Shown: positions 8,009-17,128, numbered from the stretch's first letter. The stretch: 64,000 bases of DNA from Hyphobacterium sp. CCMP332 (GCF_014323565.1 NZ_CP058669.1:1639501-1703500), one strand, 5' to 3'. The notes: generated from the letters alone by a model not told the origin. Numbers and translations: made by a program.

Positions 8009-10095
8009 TCGCCATTCAAGGTATCCAGGATCAGGCCGGTGCTGATAATCGGCGGCAGGATAACCGGTTCCGAACTGCCTGGCGCATAATAGACATAAAG
8101 CGGAATCCCCGCAGCGCCATAGCCCCGTATCGCCGCCGCAATCCGGTCATCACGATTGGTCCAGTCCGCGATCAGGACTGTCACCTCGTTCGCCTCGAAG
8201 GCCTCGACCACTTGTCGGGAATTCAGCGTCATTTGTTTGTTGAACTGACAGCTGACGCACCAGGCGGCCGTAAAGTCGATGAAAACCGGCCGGCCTTCGG
8301 CCACGAGCATGTCGACGCGTTCCTGCGACCATGGCTCCCCGGTATACTCGACAGCCATTGTGCTGCGCGACACGCCAAAAAGCGCCCCAACCAGCATGAG
8401 GACACCTGCTGCGGCGGCAATGCGCGCGGTGACATTGGAAAATTTCAATGTCCACACAAGGAATCCCAGAGCGAGGAATCCGATCAGCAACATCAACACG
8501 CCTTGCGGCCCGCCCTGCATGGATAGAACCCACACCAGCCAGATCGCCGCGCCGAACATCGGAAAAGCCAGGAATTGTTTGAAGCGAACCATCCACGGTC
8601 CGGGTTTGGGCAGCCACTTGAGAAGCGATGGATAGAAAGACAAAATCAGATACGGCAGAGCAAGCCCGAGACCGAGCATCAGCGAGACCAGAACCAGCAC
8701 GAAACCCGGTTGCGAAAAGGCAAGCCCCAACGCGCCGGCCGCAAAGGGACCGATACACGGCGCCGCCACGACGACCGCCAGCAATCCGGTCATGAACGCC
8801 CCGGCATCGCCGCCTGCATTCGCCCAGCGTCCGCCAACGCCTTGCAGGCTGGTACCCACCTCGAACAGGCCGACGAGATTAAGGCCGATACCGAACATCA
8901 CGAGAGACAGAATGCCGACCGCCAGCGGGTTTTGCAGCTGGAAGCCCCACCCGATCGGATCACCGATCGCCTTGAACGTCAGCAAGACCGCCGCCAGTGC
9001 CAGAAACGTGACGAGCACACCCGCCAGAAACAACAGACCATGCCGCCGCAATTCACCCGGCGCGGAATGAGCCCGCTCAACAAAACCCAGCGCCTTGATC
9101 GAGAGCACCGGAAAAACGCACGGCATCAGATTGAGGATAAGACCACCAATAAGCGAGAAAATCAGCGTCACCGCCAGGCCGCTGAGCGTCACCGGCAATA
9201 CCGAACCGGCGAACGCATCTTGCGGCACATCAATGACCTTGACCCCCGATTCCGGAGTGATCACAATCGCCCGGTTGATCCATTCGCCGCCATCCTGAAC
9301 CTCGTAGGTCAAAACGCCCTGCGGTGCCCGGGTCAGGCCCGAACGCGCTTCAGGCGCAGGGTCCAGTTTCAATGCGATGCCGTCGTCAGAGATATACTCG
9401 ACCTGTTCAGCAGCGTGATTGATTACCATGTCGGAGTAGGGGTAGAACGCCGCATTGCGAACGGTGCGCCCGTCTTCGGGCTGCTCGATGGTCAGGATGA
9501 GGGAACTGGCCGAACGCGCAATACCGGCAGACAGATCACTTTCTGATGGCACGCGATCCAGCCCTGACTGGATCAGCGCCGCTCCGGTGTTATCCGGCGA
9601 GGCCGCATCGCTGACCGTCAGAAACAGGTCGAGATCAGCCGATTCGGGGATGCAGACTTCCTCACAGACCAGCCAGCTGGCCGCGGCGCGTATTTCCAGA
9701 AACCGGTCAGAATAGTCGTCCGCAATCGTCAGGGGGATCGGCAGAACGACTTCATCGCCATAACCGTAATTCATCAACGGCCCGAAGGGATAGGCTGTCG
9801 GGGCAGGCCAGATAATCTCGCCTGCCGAAACGCCTTCGGGCAAGATCCAGTCAATGCTGGTCGGCTCGCCGGAATCGCCGGGATTGCGCCAATAGGTATG
9901 CCAGCCCGGCTCGATCTCCATTCTGAGACCGACATAAAATGTTGTGCCCGGTGATACGGCGACCTGGTCCGCCACCAGCCGGGTATCCACCATCGCGTCA
10001 TTGCCCAGCGCCGATCGCCCCGGCACACTCGATTGCGCAGTTGCAGTCGGCACAAGCGCCAGAAGCGCAATCATCAGGGTCAGTAGACGGGCCAT
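8005..10095 (-). CDS. DsbD/ScsB-like thiol:disulfide interchange protein
   Basis: A 696-residue inner-membrane reductant conduit that passes electrons from cytosolic thioredoxin to the periplasm. Domains in order: signal peptide (to ~20); periplasmic DsbD-alpha/'DsbC-like' beta domain (~30-280) with SWLVCEEVCIPE supplying the redox pair; a CcdA-type multi-helix membrane domain with the two key Cys in LMPCVFPVLS (Cys326) and APCIGPFAAG (Cys447); and a C-terminal thioredoxin-like domain with the CxxC motif WCVSC (Cys613, Cys616). All expected redox cysteines are present. The layout is closer to ScsB than to E. coli DsbD; the periplasmic partner is not in this window. Confidence 0.9.
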   Translation of the reverse strand: MARLLTLMIALLALVPTATAQSSVPGRSALGNDAMVDTRLVADQVAVSPGTTFYVGLRMEIEPGWHTYWRNPGDSGEPTSIDWILPEGVSAGEIIWPAPTAYPFGPLMNYGYGDEVVLPIPLTIADDYSDRFLEIRAAASWLVCEEVCIPESADLDLFLTVSDAASPDNTGAALIQSGLDRVPSESDLSAGIARSASSLILTIEQPEDGRTVRNAAFYPYSDMVINHAAEQVEYISDDGIALKLDPAPEARSGLTRAPQGVLTYEVQDGGEWINRAIVITPESGVKVIDVPQDAFAGSVLPVTLSGLAVTLIFSLIGGLILNLMPCVFPVLSIKALGFVERAHSAPGELRRHGLLFLAGVLVTFLALAAVLLTFKAIGDPIGWGFQLQNPLAVGILSLVMFGIGLNLVGLFEVGTSLQGVGGRWANAGGDAGAFMTGLLAVVVAAPCIGPFAAGALGLAFSQPGFVLVLVSLMLGLGLALPYLILSFYPSLLKWLPKPGPWMVRFKQFLAFPMFGAAIWLVWVLSMQGGPQGVLMLLIGFLALGFLVWTLKFSNVTARIAAAAGVLMLVGALFGVSRSTMAVEYTGEPWSQERVDMLVAEGRPVFIDFTAAWCVSCQFNKQMTLNSRQVVEAFEANEVTVLIADWTNRDDRIAAAIRGYGAAGIPLYVYYAPGSSEPVILPPIISTGLILDTLNGD

Positions 10096-10136
10096 ATCCT
10101 GTCACTCATTCTATCTGCTGACAGGTCATATAGAAA

Positions 10137-10166
10137 AAGTGCGAGAGGGGGGTAGCCCTCTCGCAC
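10137..10166 (-). terminator. Terminator of the sapC gene
   Basis: GTGCGAGAGGG (10139-10149) pairs with CCCTCTCGCAC (10156-10166), an 11-bp perfect stem. Read leftward the stem is followed by TTTTT (complement of 10134-10138). Confidence 0.85.
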
Positions 10167-10192
10167 CTTTGTGATCAGTCGTGTGCGATTGA

Positions 10193-10969
10193 TCAGTTCG
10201 CTTTGGGCGCAGCATTCTGTTGACGGCGGATGGCCTTGTTCAGAATTCGGTCCCAGCGATTGAGCGAAATCAGATGCGAATAGATGGCCGGCAGGAAGCC
10301 TTCATCCCGCAGCTTCAGATAGACATCTGTCGGCAGAGCATTCAGCTTTTTCTCCGAAACGCCATAATACTCGGCAACCTTCTTGCTCTCACCCGTCGTA
10401 TTGTCCTTGAGCGTAACATCCTTCAACTCGAACAGGTCGAGTTCGAGAATCCGCTTCACAAACATCTCGGTGGAGCGGGCATCGGCGTCAAACGCGCTGA
10501 CGAAATCAATCGCCTGCTGCAAGGCTTCGGTCGGCTCGCCGTTTTCGTCGAAGAAGGGCAATTGGCCGTTCTCTCCGATGCCATCGGCCTCCACATCAAT
10601 ACAGACAGTGGCCGGCTGGTCCGGCCCGTTGGAAGCGCTCACGAATGGATAACGGCGGGCGAAAGCCGGCAGCATCGTGTCTTGCTCGTAATTACCGTCG
10701 GCATCAATGAACAGGTTTTCACCCGCATTCAGCCCCATAACCACGACCGGGAGGCGCTGTTCGCCCAGAAAGATAACCGGGAAGAAGCCGGCATACTGGG
10801 AGAATTCGCCGACAATTGCCGGAAGGAAATGCGATTCCTTTAGGAAGGCGAACGGCTCCTTCGGCGGCGACATGCCGAATTTGCGGTGCTTTTCCTTGTT
10901 CAGCGGTTCCGGCTTTTTATAAAGCGGGACCTGTCCCGAGAGCGGTTGAGTGGCAGGGGCGTCAGCCAT
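10193..10969 (-). CDS. SapC family protein
   Basis: A 258-residue protein of the SapC family (named after a Campylobacter S-layer-associated protein, biochemical role unclear; common in marine Alphaproteobacteria next to transport genes). Typical traits are FGMSPPKEPFAFLKESHFLPAIVGEF near the N-terminus and the LNALPTDVYLKLRDEGFLPAIYSHLISLNRW end. The start at 10969 (MADAPATQ) is chosen because AAAGGA precedes it and homologues begin near here. No signal peptide is visible. It stands alone with its own terminator; OmpW follows upstream in the same direction but separately. Confidence 0.85.
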   Translation of the reverse strand: MADAPATQPLSGQVPLYKKPEPLNKEKHRKFGMSPPKEPFAFLKESHFLPAIVGEFSQYAGFFPVIFLGEQRLPVVVMGLNAGENLFIDADGNYEQDTMLPAFARRYPFVSASNGPDQPATVCIDVEADGIGENGQLPFFDENGEPTEALQQAIDFVSAFDADARSTEMFVKRILELDLFELKDVTLKDNTTGESKKVAEYYGVSEKKLNALPTDVYLKLRDEGFLPAIYSHLISLNRWDRILNKAIRRQQNAAPKAN

Positions 10970-11054
10970 GGCGTCGTCCTTTGGTTTTCGAAATTTGGGG
11001 CTAGATAGCGAATCCGGGCGCATATAACAACGGATTGCGTCACCCGGACGTTAA

Positions 11055-11085
11055 ATGGCCGTCCGGCAAACTGCCGAACGGCCAT
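11055..11085 (-). terminator. Hairpin downstream of ompW
   Basis: ATGGCCGT and ACGGCCAT arms with inner CGGCA/TGCCG form a long, nearly perfect stem with an AAC loop. Read leftward it is followed only by TTTAACG, so termination efficiency is uncertain. Confidence 0.55.
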
Positions 11086-11108
11086 CAGGTGTGGCATTTC
11101 GAAAACGT

Positions 11109-11729
11109 CTAGAAGCGGCGGCCGATGCCGATTCCGAAGACCCAGGGGTCAATATCAACGTCAGCCGTAATGGCATTGTTGATGGTCACATCAGTGTTGA
11201 TGTCGATGTATTTGACGTCGACATTGAAGAACCAGTTTTCATTGACATCGAAATCAATACCGCCCTGCAAGGCGAGGCCAAAACTATTGTCATAGTCGAT
11301 GGCCGTCGCAATGCTTCCGGCTGCCAGATTCTCGTTGAAGAAAACGGTATAGTTTATACCCGCCCCGACATAGGGGTGGATCGTCCCTTCAGGTCGGAAA
11401 TGATATTGAACCGTCAAGGTCGGTGGCAACAACGTCACCTCACCCAGGTCCACATTTCCTGCCGCTGTTCCGATCGCCATCACATCGTGAGGCGTGACGC
11501 CGAGAATGAGCTCGACCGCAAAGCGCTCGGTGAAGAAGTAGGAAATATCGAGTTCCGGCACAAAACTGGTATCGATATCGACATCACCACCAATCGGATT
11601 GATGGAAGCGCTTTCGTTCGGGGCCACGCTCAGCAGACGTCCACGAATGAGCCAGTCACCCTGATCGGCAAATGACGCGCCCGAACCCAGCACGCTTGCA
11701 ATGGCGGCGGTAATTAAAATCGATTTCAT
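11109..11729 (-). CDS. ompW: OmpW family outer membrane protein
   Basis: A 206-residue eight-stranded outer-membrane barrel, a channel for small hydrophobic compounds in studied members. It has a signal peptide (MKSILITAAIASVLGSGASFA), OmpW-type segments (WLIRGRLLSVAPNE, YFFTERFAVELILGVTPHD, LPPTLTVQYHF, HPYVGAGINYTVFF) and a terminal aromatic GIGRRF expected for BAM recognition. Its ribosome-binding site lies inside a strong hairpin directly before the ATG (see 11731-11776), pointing to translational control. The znuD-like gene ends 100 bases upstream in the same direction. Confidence 0.92.
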   Translation of the reverse strand: MKSILITAAIASVLGSGASFADQGDWLIRGRLLSVAPNESASINPIGGDVDIDTSFVPELDISYFFTERFAVELILGVTPHDVMAIGTAAGNVDLGEVTLLPPTLTVQYHFRPEGTIHPYVGAGINYTVFFNENLAAGSIATAIDYDNSFGLALQGGIDFDVNENWFFNVDVKYIDINTDVTINNAITADVDIDPWVFGIGIGRRF

Positions 11730-11730
11730 G

Positions 11731-11776
11731 GGAACCCCCTATGTCCATAATTGATGTATGGACTTTAGGGGGTTCC
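11731..11776 (-). promoter_or_regulatory. Hairpin burying the ompW ribosome-binding site
   Basis: GGAACCCCCT (11731-11740) is the exact complement of AGGGGGTTCC (11767-11776), with an inner seven-base pair GTCCATA/TATGGAC. On the mRNA the 3' arm contains AGGGGG, the only Shine-Dalgarno candidate, and the ATG follows one base later. It lacks a U-tract, so a control element fits better than a terminator. Confidence 0.65.
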
Positions 11777-11828
11777 GGAATGTCGAGGCAGGGTACGAAA
11801 CGCCGCGCGGCAGCCTGCCGCAGGCGTT

Positions 11829-13985
11829 CTAGAAAGCGACCGACAAGGCCGCCCGGAAATTGCGCCCGGGCAGCGGCAGAAGGTCTTTCAGAAAGCTTGT
11901 ATGCAAGCGGGCTTCTTCGTCCGTCAGGTTCCGTGCTTCCAGAATAAGGCGCACGTCCTGATCTTCGACCGGGCGCAAGACGAGCTGCGCATTCACCAGC
12001 GCATAGCTATCCGTTGGAAGTTCGAAACTGGCAATGTCGTTCTGCTCGGCGGACCAGACCACTTCCAGATGCGCCGTTGCGATATCGCGTTCGGCCTCGA
12101 TCATTGCCGAAAGGCCAAGCGGTGGAATGCGCGGGAGATTATTCCCGTTGTCCAGCTCGCCGCGGACATATTCCGCCGTTACCTCGCCGCGGAAATCCCA
12201 GCCGGAGGCCGATCCGAACTCACGTTCAGCCCGTGCCTCGAAGCCCCAGAGACGGGCATCTTGTTGCGCATACTGGAAAACCGGAAGCTCTTCCATTTCC
12301 GCGCCGGTTGGAAACAGGCCGATGAAGCCGTCATAATCGGCATAGAACAAGGCGCCTTCCAGAGACCAGTCGCTCCGGTCGATCCGGGCGGTAAGGTCAA
12401 TTGAGGCCGCCAGTTCTGGCGAAAGATTGATGTCACCAACTTCAAACGCTCGCGTCGCGAGGTGAGCTCCATTGGCAAACAGCTCGACATCCGTCGGCGC
12501 CCGCTCGGACAGCGCACCGGTCACGGCAAGGAAAATATCCGGTTGGGGGCGGAAGAAAACAGCAGCAGACCCGCTTGCTGTCTGGAAGGATCGGGAAGCC
12601 GTAGCGGTATCAACGTCGCGATTTTCGAAGCGCAACCCGCCTTCAAGGCCCCAATCACCCCTGTCAAACCGTTCGACAAGGAAAACGCCGAAATCAGACG
12701 TGTCGACCGGCACGATATAGGCCTCGGCACCTATCGCCGCGAAATCACGGCTAAAGGTTTGAATGCCGAAGGCTCCTTCAAGGTCGCCGATCGGGCGATG
12801 GCGCAACTCCAATCGGCCTTCCCAGCCGTCATTGGTGAAAGTGGTAGCAATTTCATCGCCTTCAATTTCGCTATGCCGATAGTCACCGGTTCCCAGAGAG
12901 AAGCGGACACGTTCGATCAGCGCGCCCTCAAAGCGGATATCGCCACGGGCATCCCAACGGTTCTGGGTCATGACAAGGCGCGGGTCGGCCTCCTCTGCAT
13001 GTTCATCGCCATGATCATCATCTTCGGCAAACGCAATCAGACTGCCAGCGTCATCATGATCATCTTCATGTTCGCCCTCTTCCCCATGCCCGTGCGCATG
13101 GCCCGGCAGTCCATACGCGCTGTCGCTCGTCCGGTATGACAAGCCGATGAATCCCCAATCGCCGACAAAAGAAACCCCGGCAGAGCCACTGGTAAATTCA
13201 AGATCAGAGTTCGGAACAGTGCCAAAAGCTTCCTCTTCTTCCTCGTCGTGATGGTCATCGTCTTCAGCAAATGCCGTCAGCGGCTGTAGCTCATCGTGAT
13301 CGTCGTCATGATGTTCCTCGGCCTCCAGGGCGCGCTGGCGGGCCGATTCCGCATAGCCGGGGATGTCGTAATTTTCCGAAGCGCGCTGCAAGCCCTCGAC
13401 GTGAAAGACAAAATTTCCCACCGAAAACCGGCTTCGGCCGGCGAACTGATAGCCTTCGTCGACACTGGTCGATCCGGCGTAGAATCTGCCTTCCATACCC
13501 TCTTCGGGCAAGCGTTCCGGAATACGGCCATCAATGACATTCACCACGCCACCGATCGCGCCACCGCCATAGGCAATTGCGGCGGGGCCACGGAGGATTT
13601 CCACCCGCTCGGCTTCCAGCGCCTCTGAAGAAACAGCATGATCCGGGCTGGCAGTTGACGCATCGACCAGGCCAACACCGTTCACCAGCACCCGCACGCG
13701 ATCCGCGCCCAGTCCGCGTAGAACCGGACGGCTGGCGGCGGGCCCGAAATAGGTTGTGGTCACGCCCGGCTCATGCGCAATGGTATCGGCCAGGCTGCCC
13801 GAAAGATTCTCCTCGATGTGGTCGGCCGTCAGCACATCAACAGACCCCACGATTTCATCAGCCAGCACCTGCAAGGGTGATGAAGTTACAATAATACGGT
13901 CAACCACCGGCTCATCGCTATTCTGAGCTAGGGCCGGAGCACTCAAAAGTGCGGCAATACAGACACCATATTTCAACGCAGACAT
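11829..13985 (-). CDS. znuD: ZnuD-like TonB-dependent zinc receptor
   Basis: A 718-residue outer-membrane TonB-dependent receptor, probably importing zinc. Starting at MSALKYGVCIAALLSAPALAQ (GAGAGG upstream) gives a clean signal peptide. It has a TonB-box/plug region (DRIIVTSSP, GVTTTYFGPAASRPVLRGLGADRVRVLVNG, VEILRGPAAIAYGGGAIGGVVNV) and a C-terminal barrel ending VAF. Two long extracellular-type loops are packed with His, Asp and Glu (EEHHDDDHDE, HAHGHGEEGEHEDDHDD) and share the repeated motif AFAEDDDH, a metal-capture feature of ZnuD proteins. It is divergent from zur, with a Zur-box-like palindrome 24 bases before its start. Confidence 0.92.
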   Translation of the reverse strand: MSALKYGVCIAALLSAPALAQNSDEPVVDRIIVTSSPLQVLADEIVGSVDVLTADHIEENLSGSLADTIAHEPGVTTTYFGPAASRPVLRGLGADRVRVLVNGVGLVDASTASPDHAVSSEALEAERVEILRGPAAIAYGGGAIGGVVNVIDGRIPERLPEEGMEGRFYAGSTSVDEGYQFAGRSRFSVGNFVFHVEGLQRASENYDIPGYAESARQRALEAEEHHDDDHDELQPLTAFAEDDDHHDEEEEEAFGTVPNSDLEFTSGSAGVSFVGDWGFIGLSYRTSDSAYGLPGHAHGHGEEGEHEDDHDDAGSLIAFAEDDDHGDEHAEEADPRLVMTQNRWDARGDIRFEGALIERVRFSLGTGDYRHSEIEGDEIATTFTNDGWEGRLELRHRPIGDLEGAFGIQTFSRDFAAIGAEAYIVPVDTSDFGVFLVERFDRGDWGLEGGLRFENRDVDTATASRSFQTASGSAAVFFRPQPDIFLAVTGALSERAPTDVELFANGAHLATRAFEVGDINLSPELAASIDLTARIDRSDWSLEGALFYADYDGFIGLFPTGAEMEELPVFQYAQQDARLWGFEARAEREFGSASGWDFRGEVTAEYVRGELDNGNNLPRIPPLGLSAMIEAERDIATAHLEVVWSAEQNDIASFELPTDSYALVNAQLVLRPVEDQDVRLILEARNLTDEEARLHTSFLKDLLPLPGRNFRAALSVAF

Positions 13986-14009
13986 CGGGCACCTCTCGAA
14001 AATTCGATT

Positions 14010-14027
14010 ATGTGATATTATAACATA
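14010..14027. promoter_or_regulatory. Zur box between znuD and zur
   Basis: TGTGATATTATAACA (14011-14025) differs by one base from the perfect palindrome TGTTATANTATAACA, the core of the known Gram-negative Zur box. It lies 25 bases before znuD and 62 bases before zur, where it could repress both in zinc-replete cells. Confidence 0.85.
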
Positions 14028-14088
14028 ACGAACACGACAAGCATCAAAGCTCGATTTTCGCAGCCGAACAGGATTAAATCTCTGCAAT

Positions 14089-14517
14089 ATGACTCACTCT
14101 GATTCCGTCTCTTCTGCTTTGGCGCATGCCGAGAAGCATTGCGCAGACCGCGGCATGCGCATGACGCCATTGCGGCGCAACGTCTTGGCATTGCTCGTCG
14201 AGGCCTCGGAACCGATCAAGGCCTATGATCTGCTGGATCAAATGCGCTCGACGGATCGGTCAGCGAAGCCGCCGACCGTCTATCGTTCGCTGGATTTTCT
14301 TATGGAGGTCGGGCTCGCTCACAAGGTTGAAGCCCTCAATGCCTATATCGCATGTGCCCACTGCCACGACAAAGGCGGTGCCGAACTCTACATTTGTGGC
14401 AATTGCGGATCTGTTGATGAACGCCATGGCGCGCCCGAACCCCAGAACGCTCCGGAGGGTTTCAGGACAGACCGGTCTGTCGTTGAACATTACGGCCGGT
14501 GCGCCAATTGCAGCTAG
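14089..14517 (+). CDS. zur: Fur-family zinc uptake regulator Zur
   Basis: A 142-residue Fur-family repressor, assigned to zinc because of its ZnuD-like neighbour and the Zur-box between them. The winged helix spans about residues 15-85 (RMTPLRRNVLALLVEASEPIKAYDLL, KPPTVYRSLDFLMEVGLAHKVE). Two CxxC pairs, CAHCH and CGNCG, are arranged as in the structural zinc site. A further GRCANC is at the C-terminus. It is slightly shorter than E. coli Zur (171 aa). Autoregulation through the shared palindrome is likely. Confidence 0.88.
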   Translation: MTHSDSVSSALAHAEKHCADRGMRMTPLRRNVLALLVEASEPIKAYDLLDQMRSTDRSAKPPTVYRSLDFLMEVGLAHKVEALNAYIACAHCHDKGGAELYICGNCGSVDERHGAPEPQNAPEGFRTDRSVVEHYGRCANCS

Positions 14518-14535
14518 CAAACACCAGGGGCAGGA

Positions 14536-15453
14536 ATGATTGAGCTCTGGAGAGGATGCGCGAACGCGTGGGAGTGCGATGAGCTCGGACACCTCAATGT
14601 TCGTTTCTACCTGGCGAAAGCCTGGGAAGCGGTCGGCGATCTGTCTGAACGCATCGGCATGTCGGGCGCATTTGGACCCGGCAGTGTCGCGACACTCCTG
14701 CCGCGCGATATCAGCATCCGCTATCTCGGCGAAGTACATCCCGGCACACCGCTGGTGATTGAAGGCGCAATTGTCGGGGTCAACGCGAAGTCCGCAGATA
14801 TCTGCCTGATTGTTCGCAATGCCGCATCAAAACGCATGGCGGCGGTTTTCACCATGCGGTTGAATCATTGCGTCGCGGGCTCACGAAAGCGATTTGAATG
14901 GCCCAATCGCATTCGATCCGAACTCGAAGCGTTACTGACAGGATTGCCTGAGGAGGCGAAGCCACGAAGTCTGTATGCCGGACCACCAAAAAAAGGCATC
15001 CGTCTGAGCGATGCCGATAATCTGGGATTGTCGCAAATCGGGCGCGGCCGCATCAATCCGGAAGACTGCGGTCCGTTCCGGCAGATGATGCCCGAACACC
15101 TTCAGGGCAAGATATCCAATTCCGCTGCGAATTTTTCCGAAGCCTTTCCCGAGCAGACCGCCGCCCATGCGTCCGGCTCTGTCAAAATCGGCGGCGCGCT
15201 TCTGGAAGGGCGCATTTGCATTCGCCGTTGGCCAAAAATCGGCGATGGCTATGTCATCCGCTCCGGTGTGCAGTCCGCCGATCGTAATGTTCGCACCATC
15301 ATCCATTGGGTTTTTGACAAACGGGGACGCTTGCTTTGGTCGATGCAGGGCATTGCCGGCATTCTCGACCTGTCTGCCCGGAAACTGGTGAAAGCCGATG
15401 ACGCAACACTCGCGGAACTGGAACGCGTCAGCAAACCGGAATTGAGCCTCTAA
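14536..15453 (+). CDS. Double hot-dog thioesterase-like protein
   Basis: A 305-residue cytosolic protein resembling 4-hydroxybenzoyl-CoA thioesterase-fold (hot-dog) enzymes. The N-terminal half has WECDELGHLNVRFYLAKAWEA, the Asp-x-x-Gly-His-x-Asn pattern of the acyl-CoA thioesterase YbgC/FadM group. The second half (~170-290) looks like a second hot-dog repeat with less obvious active-site residues. The acyl substrate cannot be predicted. It starts 18 bases after zur, in the same direction, and its stop overlaps the convergent TPR gene by four bases. Confidence 0.7.
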   Translation: MIELWRGCANAWECDELGHLNVRFYLAKAWEAVGDLSERIGMSGAFGPGSVATLLPRDISIRYLGEVHPGTPLVIEGAIVGVNAKSADICLIVRNAASKRMAAVFTMRLNHCVAGSRKRFEWPNRIRSELEALLTGLPEEAKPRSLYAGPPKKGIRLSDADNLGLSQIGRGRINPEDCGPFRQMMPEHLQGKISNSAANFSEAFPEQTAAHASGSVKIGGALLEGRICIRRWPKIGDGYVIRSGVQSADRNVRTIIHWVFDKRGRLLWSMQGIAGILDLSARKLVKADDATLAELERVSKPELSL

Positions 15454-16283
15454 TTGACAAGCTCCCGCGCGCGGGCCCGGGCGGCGACCGCCTGCCCGTC
15501 AGTCGCGGCAACATTCGCGGCCTGCTCGTATAACGCTCTGGCGGCATCCAGATCACCACGTGCCGCATGGGCCTCTGCCAGTGCAATAACCGCATCAAAA
15601 CGTCCGGGCTCGAACGCGATCACCCGTTCCAGCAAGACCGCCGCCTCATCGGCTTGCCCTTCATCCAGCAAGCATTCGGCATGCCGTGTCAGTGCGTCGA
15701 TATCCCAGGGGTCGGTTTCCACAGTAGCGGCCGCATCAGCGCAGGCATTCATCGCTGTTGCCGGCACCGGCGTTTCGGCAAGTTGCGATTCCGCCGCGTC
15801 AGGCGTTGCCGCATCAGGCGCTGAATTATCCATCGCTTCTGTGTCAGGCATATCGCCAGACGTGGCCGATGGAGGTGCGGGCGTGTCAGTCGGCGTGGAT
15901 GCTGTCGCCGGGTCACCGTCCGCAGCCATCGCCGTCCAGCTCAACCGGTACCCGCTTGTCGTCGGCGTGACATCCAGGCCATCAGCACTGCCGGGCAGTT
16001 CAATCCGGACCATTTGCCCAAATTCGGTTGGCGTGGCCTCGACAGCCAGAATCCAGCGGCTGCGCAGCGGCTCGATACGCCGCGAAAAAGCCCGGGGACC
16101 GGAAAATTCCAGCTCGATTACGCCGTCATTCACGCGCGAGACCAGCAATTCCGGAGCGTCATCAAACCCGATAAACAGGTCCGCGCGTTCGCCGGAACCA
16201 AGTTCACGCAAATCAATTATATCCGCCACCGCGAGGGCGGGGAAGATCAGGCCCGAAAGGCAGGAGAGAATAAACCGGCGCAT
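15450..16283 (-). CDS. Exported TPR-containing protein
   Basis: A 277-residue protein with signal peptide MRRFILSCLSGLIFPALAVA, a beta-rich N-terminal domain (~25-115; possibly AMIN-like, which would bind peptidoglycan, but similarity is weak), a Pro/Ala/Thr-rich acidic linker (~120-180) and one or two tetratricopeptide repeats (DALTRHAECLLDEGQADEAAVLLERVIAFEP; GRFDAVIALAEAHAARGDLDAARALYEQA). TPRs mediate protein contacts, so an envelope scaffold role is plausible. A lipoprotein gene lies 35 bases upstream, probably the same transcript. Confidence 0.7.
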   Translation of the reverse strand: MRRFILSCLSGLIFPALAVADIIDLRELGSGERADLFIGFDDAPELLVSRVNDGVIELEFSGPRAFSRRIEPLRSRWILAVEATPTEFGQMVRIELPGSADGLDVTPTTSGYRLSWTAMAADGDPATASTPTDTPAPPSATSGDMPDTEAMDNSAPDAATPDAAESQLAETPVPATAMNACADAAATVETDPWDIDALTRHAECLLDEGQADEAAVLLERVIAFEPGRFDAVIALAEAHAARGDLDAARALYEQAANVAATDGQAVAARARARELVN

Positions 16284-16318
16284 GGTCTCCGAGGTGAGCC
16301 GCGCCGGTTAAAGAATGC

Positions 16319-17128
16319 CTAACTGACCGGCGCTCTGGGTCCGGCACAGGAGTCATAGCCGAAGGCCCCGATCAGACTTCCACCGGCATCTCGGACCGTT
16401 TCATAAACATAGCACGCATCGCCCCGGGTCGGCATTTCGGACCGGACGAAAATCGGATCCGCCTCACCCAGCCGGACATCAACCGCACTCAAAGGCACAA
16501 TGGCATTCACCCGTACATCATTGATGGTCACGCATTCCCAGCGATTGCCGGTATGGTCCGCCATCCGGATGGCCGTCCCGCTGGCTGTGGAATAGGCGAA
16601 GGTGACGTGATCGGCATCATTGCGCAGCTCGGCCATGCAGAGATCTATCGCCGGCATCCAGTCGGCCAGATAATTGGACCAGCGATCATTCGCCGCATTC
16701 TCGGAGGCGCACCCGCGATACCTGTCGCTGCCAATGACGAGCGTTGCAAAATAGGATTCCTCGCCATCCGCGCATGGCCCGGCCTGCAACATGACAAAAA
16801 CATCCCGGCCATCACCGGTTTGCCCGGTAAAGCGGCGCACACCCTCGTTCAGATAGGGCTCTTCTATGGCCAGATTGACCGTCATCCCGCCATCGCCGTT
16901 TGTAAACGAGAAGTCGACATCAATCGTCTGGCCCGAGGACTGATAAACCATCGCCCCGTCCCAACCCGTATCGCCCGACATGACGTATCCGAAATGACTG
17001 TCGGGAAGTTCGGTTGCGCGCTGCGGCTCATAGTCGAACGCGCTACTGGCAAGCCCGCCGCCCGGACTGGTCGTTGCGCAAGCCGTCAGCCCGGCGGCCG
17101 CGATAAGGACTGCTAGAATTCGTTTCAT
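16319..17128 (-). CDS. Putative lipoprotein, unknown function
   Basis: A 269-residue protein with a clear lipobox (MKRILAVLIAAAGLTAC, Cys at 17). The body has two parts: residues ~30-160, with three or more cysteines (AGPCADGEES, RYRGCASENA), and residues ~170-265 (DLCMAELRN, RWECVTIND, GDACYVYETV, YDSCAG), suggesting several disulfides. It resembles the COG3650-type lipoproteins but I am not certain. It probably forms a unit with the downstream TPR gene. Confidence 0.65.
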   Translation of the reverse strand: MKRILAVLIAAAGLTACATTSPGGGLASSAFDYEPQRATELPDSHFGYVMSGDTGWDGAMVYQSSGQTIDVDFSFTNGDGGMTVNLAIEEPYLNEGVRRFTGQTGDGRDVFVMLQAGPCADGEESYFATLVIGSDRYRGCASENAANDRWSNYLADWMPAIDLCMAELRNDADHVTFAYSTASGTAIRMADHTGNRWECVTINDVRVNAIVPLSAVDVRLGEADPIFVRSEMPTRGDACYVYETVRDAGGSLIGAFGYDSCAGPRAPVS

